From Myxococcales bacterium (GTDB taxonomy: Bacteria; Myxococcota_A; Polyangia; Polyangiales; Ga0077539), in assembly GCA_013298625.1 (NCBI GenBank), contig JAAFIF010000026.1, forward strand, positions 28,095-92,094: 64,000 bases of DNA. Reading direction: 5' to 3'. The position numbers and the translations under genes were made by a program. This document shows, one piece after another, positions 20,077 through 29,226 of the stretch (positions are counted from its first letter, which is position 1; each line of letters starts with the position of its first letter). The notes beneath the pieces were generated by a model. It was not told where the DNA came from, did not search any database, and worked only from the letters and a program-made list of their open reading frames with translations.

Positions 20077-20419
20077 CTTGGCCCACACGTCGAGCGATGC
20101 GCTTGCTGCAGACCACCGCAGACGAGTGCCTCAAGCGCTGCCGGCTCGCCCTGCGTCGAGCGCCTGCGGCTTCGTTCGCCGAAGTCGGCGGACTTGCTGC
20201 TGCTCTGGTGACGCGCTCCAGCACGGGCGACGCGCGGGTCTCCAAGGTAGTTGACTGAGGTGCCGCGGATCGCGAGCACCCATCACCGTCTGGAGCGCGC
20301 TGCCGTGTGCCGCCGTGCGTGGAACGACGCCCCGTCGCAGCTCGTCGTCCTCGCAGTCGATCCGCCAGTCGCGCGACGCTGACCGTGGCTCTCCCTCGCA
20401 TCCATCGGGAAAAACGACA

Positions 20420-20446
20420 GTGCTACGAGCGCTCACTTCGTAGCAC
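20420..20446. terminator. perfect 9-bp stem hairpin upstream of DUF4331 gene (possible minus-strand terminator or regulatory stem-loop)
   Basis: GTGCTACGA-N9-TCGTAGCAC; on the minus strand followed by TGTCGTTTTT. Confidence 0.45.
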
Positions 20447-20535
20447 TCGCGTCCGTGTTTTCCTGCAATCCGGCGATGGTCGCAGCGCGTACAGGCGCAG
20501 TCCCCAAGAAACCATTCCAATGGTTGGAGGTTTGT

Positions 20536-21204
20536 ATGCGTACTCGCCATCGTTGGCTCGCGGCAGGTGTCACTGCTGTAGCCGTCCTCGGAGCTGCCTT
20601 TGCGCTCCGAACCCCACGCAGCCACGCTGCGGACCACCTCGATCCGCCCTCGCGCACGGATCCCGCCAACGGCGGATCGGACCGCAACGCGGACATCGCG
20701 GACGTCTTTGCGTGGCATCGCGGCGCGGGCGCGTCGCAGTCGGTCGTGCTCGCCATGAGCTTCTCGGGCCCCAACGCCCCGGTCGCGGGCCAGGCGCTCC
20801 CCTGTGATCGCGGCGTGCTCTACACCATCCACATCGACAACACCGGCGACGGCGTGTCCGATCGACAGATCGCCCTGCGCCTCGGCCAGGACGACCGCAT
20901 GAACTGCTTCGCCCGCTGGGAAGGCCTCCCCGGAACCAGCGCCCCCGTCGTCACCCGCACCGAGCACCTTCGGGACTTCGGCGGCGGCGTGAAGGCCTAC
21001 GTGGGCCTGCGCGACGACGCGTTCTTCTTCGACCTCCAGGGCTTTCGCACGACGCTCATGACGGGGACGCTCAGCTTCGTCAACGACCGCGATTTCTTCG
21101 CGCGAAAGAACTCTTCGGTCATGGTCATCGAGGTCCCCGCGACCTCGATCAACAACGGTCAAAACACCCTGCGCATCTGGGCCACCACTGCGCGTCGCAG
21201 CTGA
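20536..21204 (+). CDS. DUF4331 domain protein, exported
   Basis: Signal peptide then ADHLDPPSRTDPANGGSDRNADIADVFAW, FFFDLQGF, FFARKNSSVMVIEVP. Confidence 0.85.
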   Translation: MRTRHRWLAAGVTAVAVLGAAFALRTPRSHAADHLDPPSRTDPANGGSDRNADIADVFAWHRGAGASQSVVLAMSFSGPNAPVAGQALPCDRGVLYTIHIDNTGDGVSDRQIALRLGQDDRMNCFARWEGLPGTSAPVVTRTEHLRDFGGGVKAYVGLRDDAFFFDLQGFRTTLMTGTLSFVNDRDFFARKNSSVMVIEVPATSINNGQNTLRIWATTARRS

Positions 21205-21225
21205 GCACGAGAGGAGGTACGCACC

Positions 21226-22266
21226 ATGAAAACCATCAAGCGCGCCGCTCTCGCGGTCGTTTCTCTTTCGATCTTCGCGTGCAGCCCGCCGCCGTCGAAC
21301 CCCGACGTCGTCGGTGACGCCGCAGCAGAAGCCAGCACCCCGACGGACACCGGCGTCGTCACCGACAGCGGCGTCATCACGGACACGGGCGTCGTCACGG
21401 ACACCGGCGTCGTTACGGACACCGGCGTCGCGACGGACGCTGCCGCCGATGGCGGCGGTGGCGGCGACGCGTGCGCTCGCTACTGCACCGCGGTCACCGC
21501 CGCGTGCACCGGCGCCAACGCCCAGTACGACAACATGGCCGACTGCCTCTCGTTCTGCGCCGCCGCGCGCATCCCGACGGGAATGGCCGGCGAAATGGCA
21601 GGCAACACGCTCGAGTGCCGCATCTATCACGCGGGCGTCGCCGTGGCGCAGCCCGCGGTCCACTGCCCGCACTCGGGCCCCTCGGGCGACAACGTCTGCG
21701 GCTCGGTGAACTTCAACACCTTGCCCGCGGCGATGTTCACCCGCGTCGACCGCATGGGCATGCCCGCGGTCTCGACCGCCCTCGTCGCCGCCGCGCGCAA
21801 GAACGCGTACAACGACCAGGACCCCGCGATGGACATGGGCTTCGCCGGCGACTTCATCACGTCGCTGACGGGTCTTCACACCGCGCTCGACGACGATCTC
21901 GGCCGGGCCAACCTCACGGCGTGCAGCATGACCACGATGGTCGGCGGCCTGCCCGAGTGCCTCGGACAGACCTTCGCGCCGGGCCGCACCGTGGCCAGCC
22001 TCGTGGTGCCCAACGATGTCCTTCGCTTGGACCTCTCGGCGACCGCGGGCTTCCCCAACGGACGCAAGCTCGCGGACCCGGTCATCGACGTGACCCTCGC
22101 CGTGCTCTTGCTCCGCATCAACACCGCGGCGCCCGGCATGTGCGGCGCGGCGCCCTGCAGCCCGGCGACGCTCGCTGGACTTCCGCTCAACCCGCCGCGC
22201 AACGACGTGGCAGGCGGAATGTTCACCGACACGTTCCCGTACTTCCACCCGCCGCACGCTCCGTGA
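21226..22266 (+). CDS. lipoprotein, DUF4331-associated/partial DUF4331-like
   Basis: Lipobox IFACS; TDTGVV repeats; C-terminal LVVPNDVLRLDLSATAGFPNGRKLADPVIDVTLAVLL resembles DUF4331 C-terminal region. Confidence 0.7.
   Translation: MKTIKRAALAVVSLSIFACSPPPSNPDVVGDAAAEASTPTDTGVVTDSGVITDTGVVTDTGVVTDTGVATDAAADGGGGGDACARYCTAVTAACTGANAQYDNMADCLSFCAAARIPTGMAGEMAGNTLECRIYHAGVAVAQPAVHCPHSGPSGDNVCGSVNFNTLPAAMFTRVDRMGMPAVSTALVAAARKNAYNDQDPAMDMGFAGDFITSLTGLHTALDDDLGRANLTACSMTTMVGGLPECLGQTFAPGRTVASLVVPNDVLRLDLSATAGFPNGRKLADPVIDVTLAVLLLRINTAAPGMCGAAPCSPATLAGLPLNPPRNDVAGGMFTDTFPYFHPPHAP
21342..21440 (+). repeat. 18-bp in-frame tandem repeat encoding (V)TDTGV units
   Basis: Successive GACACCGGCGTCGTCACG-like units. 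Confidence 0.85.
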
Positions 22267-22299
22267 TCCGCTCGGTCTGCTTCTGAGCGCGCTGCGCTC

Positions 22300-23712
22300 G
22301 TGAAGACCGATACAACTGCGCCCGCGAGAATGCCTCCAAGAGCCCCTCTCTCTTCGTGCTCGCTCCTCGCGGGCGCAGTGTTTCTCCTGCTCAACTCTGG
22401 CTCGGCCGCGTGCCGACGCGATCAACCGCACGCCGCTTCGCGCCCCGCGCCGGCGCTGCAAACACAACCCGCGGCCCCCGTCGCGAGGGACGCGTCCGCG
22501 CAAGACAGCGCCACGGCGACGCCCGACCCCGCGATGGCCGCGGCCCTCGCGCGCATCGACGACGAGATTCGCTCGCTCGAGCGCATCGCCGCGCAGCGCT
22601 CGGACGACTGGCTCAACCTCGAGCAAGTGGGCTCGCTCTACCTCCGTCGCGCAGCGCTCTCGGCGGACTACGAGGACTACGCACGCGCTGAAGACGCGGT
22701 CGCGCGCGCGTTTCGCGCAGGGCGCACCGTGGGGCCGTACTTGCTCCGCGCGCAGCTCAACTACACGCTGCACAGGCTCGACCGCGTGGGGCCCGACCTC
22801 GACGCGATCGAGCGCGGCGTGATCGTCCCCCCGACGGTGCGCTCGGCCGTCGCAGAGATGCGCGCCAACGTCGCCTTTCACTCGGGCCGCTACGACGAAG
22901 CCCGCGTCGCGTACGAGCGCCTCGCGCGCGAAGACCGTACGCCCGAAAACCTCGCGGCCCTCGCGCAGTACCGATGGAAGACCGGCGATTTCGCCGCCGC
23001 TGACGCGCTGCTCGCCGAGGCCCAGACGCTCGCGTCCTCGCGCTCGACCGAGGTGCGCGGATGGCTCTGCCTCGTGCGCGGCCTGCTCGAGCTCGACCGC
23101 GGTCGATGGCCCGACGCGCTCTCGCACTACCGCGCGGGCCTCGCGCTCAGACCCGGCTATTGGCTGCTCGAAGAGCACGAGGCCGAGATCCTCACGCTGC
23201 AAGGAGAGGGCTCGCGCACCCTCGCGCGCTACCTCGACCTGATCGCGCGCACCAACAACCCAGAGTTCATGGACGCCGTCGCGGACATCTACGAACAGCA
23301 GGGAAACCACGGGGAATCCCAGCGCTGGGTCGCCCGCGCGCGGGCCGTGTACGACGCGCGGCTCGCGCGGTTTCCCGAGGCTGTGGCCGGTCACGCGGTC
23401 GAACATTTTCTCGCGCACGATCCGCAGCGCGCCGTCGCGATCGCCGAGGCCAACGTCCGCGCGCGGCCCGGCGGCGAAGCGCAAGTGCACCTCGCCAGGG
23501 CGCTGCTCGCCGTTGGTCGACGAGACGAAGCCAAGACCGTGATCGATCGCACCCTCGCGACCGCGTGGCGCTCGGCTGAGCTCTTCGCGACGGCGTACGA
23601 AGCGTACGCGGCGCTCGGGCAGCGCGCGCGGGCAGAAGAGTTCAAGCAGCGCGCGCTCGCGCTCAACCCGCACGCGATGGACGACGTGCGCGAGCCCGAC
23701 GCGGGACGCTGA
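22300..23712 (+). CDS. TPR-repeat lipoprotein
   Basis: Multiple TPR-like helices (LNLEQVGSLYLRRAALSADYEDYARAEDAVARAF etc.); downstream of DUF4331 genes. Confidence 0.8.
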   Translation: MKTDTTAPARMPPRAPLSSCSLLAGAVFLLLNSGSAACRRDQPHAASRPAPALQTQPAAPVARDASAQDSATATPDPAMAAALARIDDEIRSLERIAAQRSDDWLNLEQVGSLYLRRAALSADYEDYARAEDAVARAFRAGRTVGPYLLRAQLNYTLHRLDRVGPDLDAIERGVIVPPTVRSAVAEMRANVAFHSGRYDEARVAYERLAREDRTPENLAALAQYRWKTGDFAAADALLAEAQTLASSRSTEVRGWLCLVRGLLELDRGRWPDALSHYRAGLALRPGYWLLEEHEAEILTLQGEGSRTLARYLDLIARTNNPEFMDAVADIYEQQGNHGESQRWVARARAVYDARLARFPEAVAGHAVEHFLAHDPQRAVAIAEANVRARPGGEAQVHLARALLAVGRRDEAKTVIDRTLATAWRSAELFATAYEAYAALGQRARAEEFKQRALALNPHAMDDVREPDAGR

Positions 23713-23804
23713 GCGCGCTCGTCGAGGGCTTCGTCGGCGAGCCTGACGCGAGCTCGGACGGAGGTGTTCGACCGCACGACTGCGGGCGCTGACGGTCGCC
23801 GCGC

Positions 23805-24818
23805 TCAGCGCGTCGCAGCTGCGATGCGGCGGTTGGCCTCTTCGGGGTGCTCTGCGCACTCGATCAACGCCCGAAGAATCAGCGGCGCGACGATGGTCGC
23901 GTCCGACTCGATGACGAACATGGGGGTGTCTCGTGTGAGCTTGTCCCAAGTGATCTTCTCGTTGGGTGTCGCGCCCGAGTACGACCCATACGATGTCGTC
24001 GAGTCCGAGATCTGGCAGAAGTATGCCCAGGGTTTGCTCTCTCTCTGCAGGTCGTACTTCGTCGAGGGGACCACGCAGATCGGAAAGTCACCGGCGATTC
24101 CCCCGCCGATTTGAAAGAAACCAACGCCCTCGCCCTGCGACAGCGCTGCGTATTGATCGTAGAAGGCCGCCATGTACTCGACGCCTGACCTGGCGATGGA
24201 CGGGCTGACTTCGCCGGTCTTGACGTAGCCCGCGAGGATGTTTCCAAACGTTGAGTCTTCGTAGCCAGGGACGACGATGGGCAGTCGTCGCTGCGCGGCG
24301 GCGAGCAGCCAGCACTCGTCCGGCGAGCCCTCGTGCTTCGCCAGGGGCAGCTCTTGCACCAGATCGTAGAAGAACTCGTGCCAGAAGCGTCGCTCGCCCC
24401 GCTCGGTCGCGCCGCGCCACATCGGCAAGATGTGTTCTTCGACTGCGCGAAACGCTTCGTCTTCGGGGATGCTCGTGTCCGTGACGCGACGCATGCGCGC
24501 CTCGAGAATCCTGGTGTCGTCGTCCTTTGTAAAATACCGATACTCGGGAAAATCCCTGTAGTGAGAGTGCGCTACGAGTCGAAAGAGCGACTCTTCGAGG
24601 TTGGCGCCGGTGACCGAGAGCCCGTGGATCAGCCCTGCGCGAATCGCGGGTGCGAGCGTGATGCCGAGCTGGGCAGAGGACATGGCTCCCGCGAGGGCCC
24701 AGAACATCTTTCCGCCCCGTTCGATGTGGCGCCAATACGCGAGCAGGGCGTCGCGCGTCGCGCGAGCGTTGAAGTTCTTGTAGTTGGCAAGCACGAAGTC
24801 GAGCAGCGGTAGTGACAC
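23805..24818 (-). CDS. deoxyhypusine synthase-like protein
   Basis: GAMSSAQLGITLAPAIRAGLIHGLSVTGANLEESLFRLVAHSHY; VPGYEDSTFGN; SGATPNEKITWDKL (Lys equivalent retained). GTG start inferred. Confidence 0.85.
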   Translation of the reverse strand: MSLPLLDFVLANYKNFNARATRDALLAYWRHIERGGKMFWALAGAMSSAQLGITLAPAIRAGLIHGLSVTGANLEESLFRLVAHSHYRDFPEYRYFTKDDDTRILEARMRRVTDTSIPEDEAFRAVEEHILPMWRGATERGERRFWHEFFYDLVQELPLAKHEGSPDECWLLAAAQRRLPIVVPGYEDSTFGNILAGYVKTGEVSPSIARSGVEYMAAFYDQYAALSQGEGVGFFQIGGGIAGDFPICVVPSTKYDLQRESKPWAYFCQISDSTTSYGSYSGATPNEKITWDKLTRDTPMFVIESDATIVAPLILRALIECAEHPEEANRRIAAATR

Positions 24819-24897
24819 GATTATCAACTTCGTAGCATCGCGTCGGCCGCCAGCGCAATCCCCGCAAGATCTGCTCGATTCTTGCGAGCGAGCGCGC

Positions 24898-25680
24898 TCA
24901 CCGCGCGACGATCGCGTACACCCGATGGGGCAGCGCGCCCGGCTCGCTGAAGCGCCCGGCGACGTCGCGCGCGTACTCGGCGTCGAAGCGCGCGAGCGTG
25001 GCGTCGTCGAGCGCGCACAAGGCGCCGCTGGCCCGCAGTCGCCCGCAAAATGACCGGTGATCGTAGGGGACGTCCTCGTCGTACGAGAAGCTCTCGACCG
25101 AGAATCCCTCGGCCCGCAGGTCGTCGAGCCAGCACGGATACGTCGCCGCCATCCCGACCTGCGCCCTCGCAGGAAAGCTCCCGAACCGCTCGACCACGTC
25201 CAGCGCCGCCCTCGTGTACGAGCCCGCCGCGGCGATCCAGTCGAAGTGCGCCACGACGAGCGCGCCGCCCGGCGCGAGCAGCCGTCGGCACTCTCGCGCC
25301 GCCGCGCCGCTGTCGAACCAGTGCCAGCACTGGCCGGCGCACACCAAATCAAACGCGCCCGACGGCAGCCCTGTCTCTTCGGCGCTCGCGCGCACGCACT
25401 GCACGTCGAGCGACGCCTCGCGAGCCCGCTCGCGCACCACCGCGAGCAGCGGCGCGGACACGTCGAGCGCCCACACGCTGGCGCCGGCCTCGGCGAGCGA
25501 GAGCGCGATCGAGCCCGTTCCGGTCCCGAGGTCGAGCGCGCGCTGCCCTGGCCGCAGCACGCCCAGCGCCTTCAATCGCTCGAACATCGACGGAGGAAAC
25601 CCCCTCCGGTGCTTCGCGTAGTCCCCCGCCCGCAGCCCGAAGTCCGGATTGCCATATACGTTGATCGTCGATCCATCCAT
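24898..25680 (-). CDS. class I SAM-dependent methyltransferase
   Basis: ALDLGTGTGSIALSLAEAGASVWALDVS. Confidence 0.9.
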   Translation of the reverse strand: MDGSTINVYGNPDFGLRAGDYAKHRRGFPPSMFERLKALGVLRPGQRALDLGTGTGSIALSLAEAGASVWALDVSAPLLAVVRERAREASLDVQCVRASAEETGLPSGAFDLVCAGQCWHWFDSGAAARECRRLLAPGGALVVAHFDWIAAAGSYTRAALDVVERFGSFPARAQVGMAATYPCWLDDLRAEGFSVESFSYDEDVPYDHRSFCGRLRASGALCALDDATLARFDAEYARDVAGRFSEPGALPHRVYAIVAR

Positions 25681-25732
25681 TTTCTCCTGCGCTCTCTGCG
25701 AGAATGTTCGCGAAGAAGAGCATGGGTGCACG

Positions 25733-26926
25733 ATGAGCGACGCAGTAGATGGATTGGTGAATCCACGCAACCTGATGACCTCGCGCGAGGCGTGCGCTGC
25801 GCTCGACGTCAAGCGCGAGACGCTCTACGCGTACGTCAGCCGCGGGCTCATCCGCTGCGTCTCGCAGCGCGGCGTGAAGACCCGCATGTACCTGGCCGAA
25901 GACGTCGCCCGCGTCGCCGCGCGCAGCGCCGCTCGCAAGGGGCACACCGCGGTTGCCGCGGGCGCGCTGCACTGGGGCGAGCCCGTGCTCGACTCGGCGA
26001 TCACCTCCGTGGACGAGCGCGGGCTGCGCTATCGGGCCGTCGCGCTTCTCGCGCTCGTCGAAGCGCGGGCGCCCTTCGAGCGCGTGGCCGATCTGCTCTG
26101 GCAGTCGCCGCCGGGCGAGCCTTGGACGCAGCCCTGCGACGCGCAGCCGCGCTCGAGCGCGAAGCGGCCGTTGCACAGGATGATCGCGCGGACGACAGCG
26201 CTTTGCCTGAGCGATGACGTCGCGCGAGGAAGTGACGCCCACGAGCGGGCGCGCGCGCGATCGCTCATCTGGGCGCTGGTGCACGAGGTGGCGCGGCCGC
26301 ACGGAGAGCGATCGATCGCAGAGACGCTGGCGCGCAGCGTGTGTCCGACGGTCGCGCGCGCAGAGGCGAGCAGGGCGATCGACGTGGCGCTGGTCGTCTC
26401 TGCGGACCACGAGCTCAACGCGTCGACCTTCGCCGCGCGCATCGCAGCGGGGGCGGGCGCGGAGCTCGCGGCGTGCGTGGGGGCGGCGCTCTTCACGTTT
26501 ACGGGGCACAAGCACGGGGGGATGTGCGAGCGGGTGGAGGCGATGGTGGACGCGCTTCCTGCGGGGGCGTCGGCGCGTCGGAAGTGGATTCGAGAGCGGC
26601 TCGGCCGGGGCGAAGCGATGGCGGGCTTCGGGCACCCGCTGTATCCGAAGGGCGACCCGAGGGGCGCGGTTCTGATGGATCTCGCTAGAGAAATCGCAGG
26701 AGAAACCGTGATGCACGAGGTCGACTCTGTCGTGGCCGAGCTGACGGGCCTGCGTCCCTCGTTGGACTTCGCGCTCGTCGCGCTCGCGCGCTCGCTCTCC
26801 GCCCCAGACGGAACAGCGACCTCCCTCTTCGCCCTCGGCCGCACCGCAGGCTGGTGCGCGCACGTGTTCGAGCAGCGTTCGAGCGCGACCTTGCTGCGAC
26901 CGCGCGCGCGGTACGTGGGCCCGTGA
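25733..26926 (+). CDS. HTH-citrate synthase fusion protein
   Basis: N-terminal MerR/excisionase-like HTH (MTSREACAALDVKRETLYAYVSRGLI) plus citrate synthase motifs HKHGGM, GFGHPLYPKGDPR, SLDFAL. Confidence 0.85.
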   Translation: MSDAVDGLVNPRNLMTSREACAALDVKRETLYAYVSRGLIRCVSQRGVKTRMYLAEDVARVAARSAARKGHTAVAAGALHWGEPVLDSAITSVDERGLRYRAVALLALVEARAPFERVADLLWQSPPGEPWTQPCDAQPRSSAKRPLHRMIARTTALCLSDDVARGSDAHERARARSLIWALVHEVARPHGERSIAETLARSVCPTVARAEASRAIDVALVVSADHELNASTFAARIAAGAGAELAACVGAALFTFTGHKHGGMCERVEAMVDALPAGASARRKWIRERLGRGEAMAGFGHPLYPKGDPRGAVLMDLAREIAGETVMHEVDSVVAELTGLRPSLDFALVALARSLSAPDGTATSLFALGRTAGWCAHVFEQRSSATLLRPRARYVGP

Positions 26927-26945
26927 CTGTGCGATGGTGCGCGGC

Positions 26946-27623
26946 ATGAAGGTGATCCTCTTCGGCGCGACGGGCATGATCGGGCAGGGCGTCTTGCGAG
27001 AGTGTCTGCTCGCGGACGACGTCGAGTCGGTGCTCGCGGTGAGCCGCAGCGCGTGCGGGCAGACGCACCCGAAGCTCAGCGAGCTTTTGCACAAGGACTT
27101 CACGGACTTCACGACGGTAGAAGAATCGCTGCGCGGCTACGACGCGTGCTTCTTCTGCCTGGGCGTCTCGTCCGCAGGAATGTCCGAAGCCGACTACACC
27201 AAGATCACCTACGACTACGCGCTCGCCGCTGCGACGACGCTCTCGAAGCTCAGTCCCGCGATGACGTTCTGCTACGTCTCGGGGCAGGGGACGGACGCGA
27301 GCGAGAAGGGCGGCTCGATGTGGGCGCGCGTGAAGGGCCGCACCGAGAACGCGCTGCTGGCGTTGCCGTTCGCGCGGTCGCTGATGTTTCGCCCGGGGTA
27401 CATCCAGCCGCTGCACGGGATCGTGTCGAAGACGACGATGTACCGGGTGTTCTACGCGACGCTGGGGCCTGTGTACTCGGTGATCAAGCGCGTGGCGCCG
27501 GGCGCGGCGACCAACACTGAGAACGTGGGGCTGGCGATGCTCGAGGCCGCGCGCGGCGGCGCGGACAAGCGCGTGCTCGAAAACGCGGACATCAACGCGC
27601 TCGCTGCGCGACGCGCTTGCTGA
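26946..27623 (+). CDS. NAD(P)-binding epimerase-like protein
   Basis: MKVILFGATGMIGQGVLRECL Rossmann N-terminus. Confidence 0.85.
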   Translation: MKVILFGATGMIGQGVLRECLLADDVESVLAVSRSACGQTHPKLSELLHKDFTDFTTVEESLRGYDACFFCLGVSSAGMSEADYTKITYDYALAAATTLSKLSPAMTFCYVSGQGTDASEKGGSMWARVKGRTENALLALPFARSLMFRPGYIQPLHGIVSKTTMYRVFYATLGPVYSVIKRVAPGAATNTENVGLAMLEAARGGADKRVLENADINALAARRAC

Positions 27624-28128
27624 GCCACTGCGCGACGCGCGCGTGTGCGTCGGGCTCGTCGGGCTCGACGACGAGCGCGGGCTGCTCGGGTGCTTCGTAG
27701 CTCGATCCCACGCCGGGCAGCGTGTGCACTGCGCCCTCGGCGGACTGGCGATAGAGCCCCTTGGCGTCGCGCGCGGCGCAGAGCGCGAGGGGGGTCTTCA
27801 CGTAGAGCTCGGCGAAGGCTCCTTCGGCGCACTGCTCGCGGGCGTACTGGCGAAACGCGCGTCGCTGCGCGGTCGCGGCAACGAGCACGACGAGCTGTTG
27901 CGCGGCTGCCATCGCAGCGAGGTTGGCGAGCGAGCGATAGAAGTCTTCGCGCGCGAGGTCGTCGTAGCCGGGCGTGGGGCGAAGGGCCGCGCGCACTTCG
28001 TCTCCGTCGAGGACGAGCGTCGCGATCGACCGCTCGCAGAGCGCGTCTCGAACGCGTCGCGCGAGCGTGGACTTGCCGGACGAGGGCAGGCCGGTGAGCC
28101 AGAGGACGAAGCCGGGGTGGTCGAGCAT
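27592..28128 (-). CDS. adenylylsulfate kinase-like P-loop kinase
   Basis: GLPSSGKSTLA Walker A, LDGDEVR, KTPLALCAARDAKGLY. Confidence 0.85.
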   Translation of the reverse strand: MLDHPGFVLWLTGLPSSGKSTLARRVRDALCERSIATLVLDGDEVRAALRPTPGYDDLAREDFYRSLANLAAMAAAQQLVVLVAATAQRRAFRQYAREQCAEGAFAELYVKTPLALCAARDAKGLYRQSAEGAVHTLPGVGSSYEAPEQPALVVEPDEPDAHARVAQWLSKRVAQRAR

Positions 28129-28136
28129 CGAGAAGT

Positions 28137-29225
28137 CTATCGCATGATTTGCAGACCCCACGCGGGGTCGAAGCGATCGTTGTCGAGGCACTGCGAGACA
28201 AACGAGAAGATCCGCGCGCGGTCGCGCTCGTGCAGGTGCGGGTACCAGAGGGGCGAGGCGATCACGAGCGCTCTCCACGCGAAGAAGAGCGGGACGGCGT
28301 CGAGGACCGACGGGCCTGCGAGCGAGAGGTACTGCGACCAGAAGCGGGACCAGAGCAAGCCGAGGCCTGCGTCGAAGCGGTCGCGGTGCTCGAGCGCGAA
28401 GAAGAGGTAGTTGATGGCGATGCAGGCGACGTCGTCGGCGGGGTCGCCTTCGGAGCCGCGCGAGGCGTCGAGGGCGACGAGCGTGTCGCGCTCGGTCCAC
28501 AGGATGTTGAAGGGATGAAAGTCACCGTGCGTGCGGCGCAGGCGTTCGGTGCGGGATTTGAGCTTCCATCGCCATTGCAGGCAGCGGGCTTCGATGGACT
28601 GCAAGAGCGCTGGCGGCGCGCCGGGGACCGAGGGATCGTAGGAGTCGATGAGTCCGAAGATGCACTCGCCGTGGCCGACGGTGTCGCGGATGGCGCGGGT
28701 GTAGGCTTGGGGGTGCGTTCCGGGGAGGGCGTGGAGGTCGGCGAGGTAGCGCGCGAGGCGATCGACGCGGAGCAGATCGCGCTCGGTGACGCGGCCTTCG
28801 AGCGAGACGCGTCGGAGGTCGTCGGCGTAGAGCGTTCCGTCGGCCCACTCGGTGAGGAGGTAGAACTCGTCGGTGTGGGCGAGGGTGACGAGCGATCCGT
28901 CGCGGCCGATCGCGCCGACGTCGAGCGCGCGTGCGTGCTGCGGGACCGCGCCGAACGTGTCGTACGCGAGCAGCATCCCTTGCGCCCGGTCGCTGCGCCG
29001 ATCGTGGCCGAAATCGTTGGGCGTCGCCGTGTGAAAGACCACCGCGCGCTCGCTGGCGTCGGGCATCGCGAGCCGCACGTGAATGGGGCGTCCGTAGCCG
29101 AGCTCTTTTGCGCTCTCTCCGTCGGGGTGCTCGTCGACGCCGAGCACGCGCGCCTCGCGCACGGAGGCGTCAGGGTAGAGAGCGCGCAGCCGCTCAGCGA
29201 GTCCAGGGGGAAGGGGCGAGTTCAT
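28137..29225 (-). CDS. aminoglycoside phosphotransferase-family protein
   Basis: HGDFHPFNILW...DASRGSEGDPADDVACIAI catalytic/metal motifs. Confidence 0.88.
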   Translation of the reverse strand: MNSPLPPGLAERLRALYPDASVREARVLGVDEHPDGESAKELGYGRPIHVRLAMPDASERAVVFHTATPNDFGHDRRSDRAQGMLLAYDTFGAVPQHARALDVGAIGRDGSLVTLAHTDEFYLLTEWADGTLYADDLRRVSLEGRVTERDLLRVDRLARYLADLHALPGTHPQAYTRAIRDTVGHGECIFGLIDSYDPSVPGAPPALLQSIEARCLQWRWKLKSRTERLRRTHGDFHPFNILWTERDTLVALDASRGSEGDPADDVACIAINYLFFALEHRDRFDAGLGLLWSRFWSQYLSLAGPSVLDAVPLFFAWRALVIASPLWYPHLHERDRARIFSFVSQCLDNDRFDPAWGLQIMR

Positions 29226-29226
29226 C

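Noticed and set aside
20131-23949. 1272-aa minus-strand ORF antisense to the DUF4331/TPR genes
   Set aside because: Arg/Ala/Gly/His-rich, low-complexity translation with no family motifs; an open frame created by high GC3 opposite real genes.
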